The notes under the pieces were generated by a model. The model was given only the letters and a program-made list of their open reading frames with translations, was not told where the DNA came from and did no database searches. Source: Mesenet sp031546805 (GTDB lineage: Bacteria > Pseudomonadota > Alphaproteobacteria > Rickettsiales > Anaplasmataceae). Taken from it: 6,633 nucleotides of DNA. Positions within the stretch are counted from its first letter, which is position 1; every line of letters begins with the position of its first letter. Shown one piece after another: positions 6,414 through 6,633 of the stretch. The stretch spans positions 1 to 6,633 of the forward strand of contig JAVBJW010000057.1 in assembly GCA_031546805.1 (NCBI GenBank), written 5' to 3'. A program made the position numbers and the translations under genes.

Positions 6414-6633
6414 GTTCTTTTTGACTTTCAATATTACTAGTTTAAGTTTTTTGAGAAAGATTATAAGAGATAAAAAGAGATTATATCCCTAGCCAACAAA
6501 ATCCTATAACAAACCATTTTGATTAAAACTAAAGTAGGAGTAACAATAATATGATCAATTAGTTTTATCTTCATGCTAGTACACACTGTGTCAAGCTGCA
6601 TTGTAATGAGTAAATCAGATCTTGATGGCTTTA
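6414..6633. other. Gene-free upstream region with possible start of a plus-strand gene at the edge
   Basis: No intact gene is visible. A plus-strand frame is open from 6555 to the window end, with ATG codons at 6573 and 6606 (MLVHTVSSCIVMSKSDLDGF). It may be the start of a divergent gene cut off by the window, but only about 20 codons are visible from the first ATG and neither ATG has a good ribosome binding site. A well-formed TAGGAG with ATG at 6551 opens only a three-codon frame (MIN, stop). The near-palindrome ACACACTGTGT is at about 6580-6590; it is too short to assign a role. Confidence 0.35.

Noticed and set aside
6580..6590. Near-palindrome ACACACTGTGT as an operator
   Set aside because: The arms are only 5 bases, it lies more than 150 bases from the candidate promoter, and there is no second copy.
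1..6633. tRNA, rRNA or CRISPR array
   Set aside because: I saw no cloverleaf-like sequence, ribosomal RNA signature or regularly spaced repeats in the window.

Overview
The window is AT-rich (about one third G+C by eye), and its genes run almost entirely leftward on the minus strand. It holds large lineage-specific proteins, decayed reading frames and small two-helix membrane proteins. This style fits an intracellular alphaproteobacterium of the Rickettsiales, most likely Wolbachia or a close relative. That placement is an inference from base composition, ankyrin-like and J-domain content and gene decay; no housekeeping marker is present.

Layout from right to left, in the direction of transcription. 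At 6353-6633 there is a gene-free leader with a plausible promoter and a good ribosome binding site. Gene A (6352-4119) reads as one ancestral gene of about 743 codons broken by two +1 frameshifts, one near 5283 and one in a G5/C5 tract at 4282-4286. An ankyrin-like repeat is restored across the first break, and a conserved C-terminal module across the second. Gene B (4119-1780) starts on the last base of gene A's stop codon (TAATG) and encodes an intact 779-residue protein with an internal J-domain carrying HPDK. Genes A and B are unrelated at their N-termini but share an almost identical C-terminal module of about 90 residues (a DNA direct repeat of about 265 bp at roughly 93% identity). They look like two members of a modular protein family with exchangeable front ends and one shared tail.

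A 270-base spacer (1513-1779) follows, with a small inverted-repeat-bounded segment and a promoter with a consensus -35 box. That promoter drives a second decayed gene (1512-832). It is best read as a roughly 226-residue protein, soluble at the N-terminus and anchored by one C-terminal helix, now broken by two compensating frameshifts. A small two-helix membrane protein (732-415) comes next. The left end (1-414) has no intact gene; it holds a possible plus-strand gene remnant (252-459).

If A and B work together, the simplest model is a translationally coupled pair of host-directed or chaperone-linked proteins using the same tail as a localisation, secretion or partner-binding signal. That model is inference. 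The shared tail, the coupled junction and the frameshifts are read directly from the sequence.
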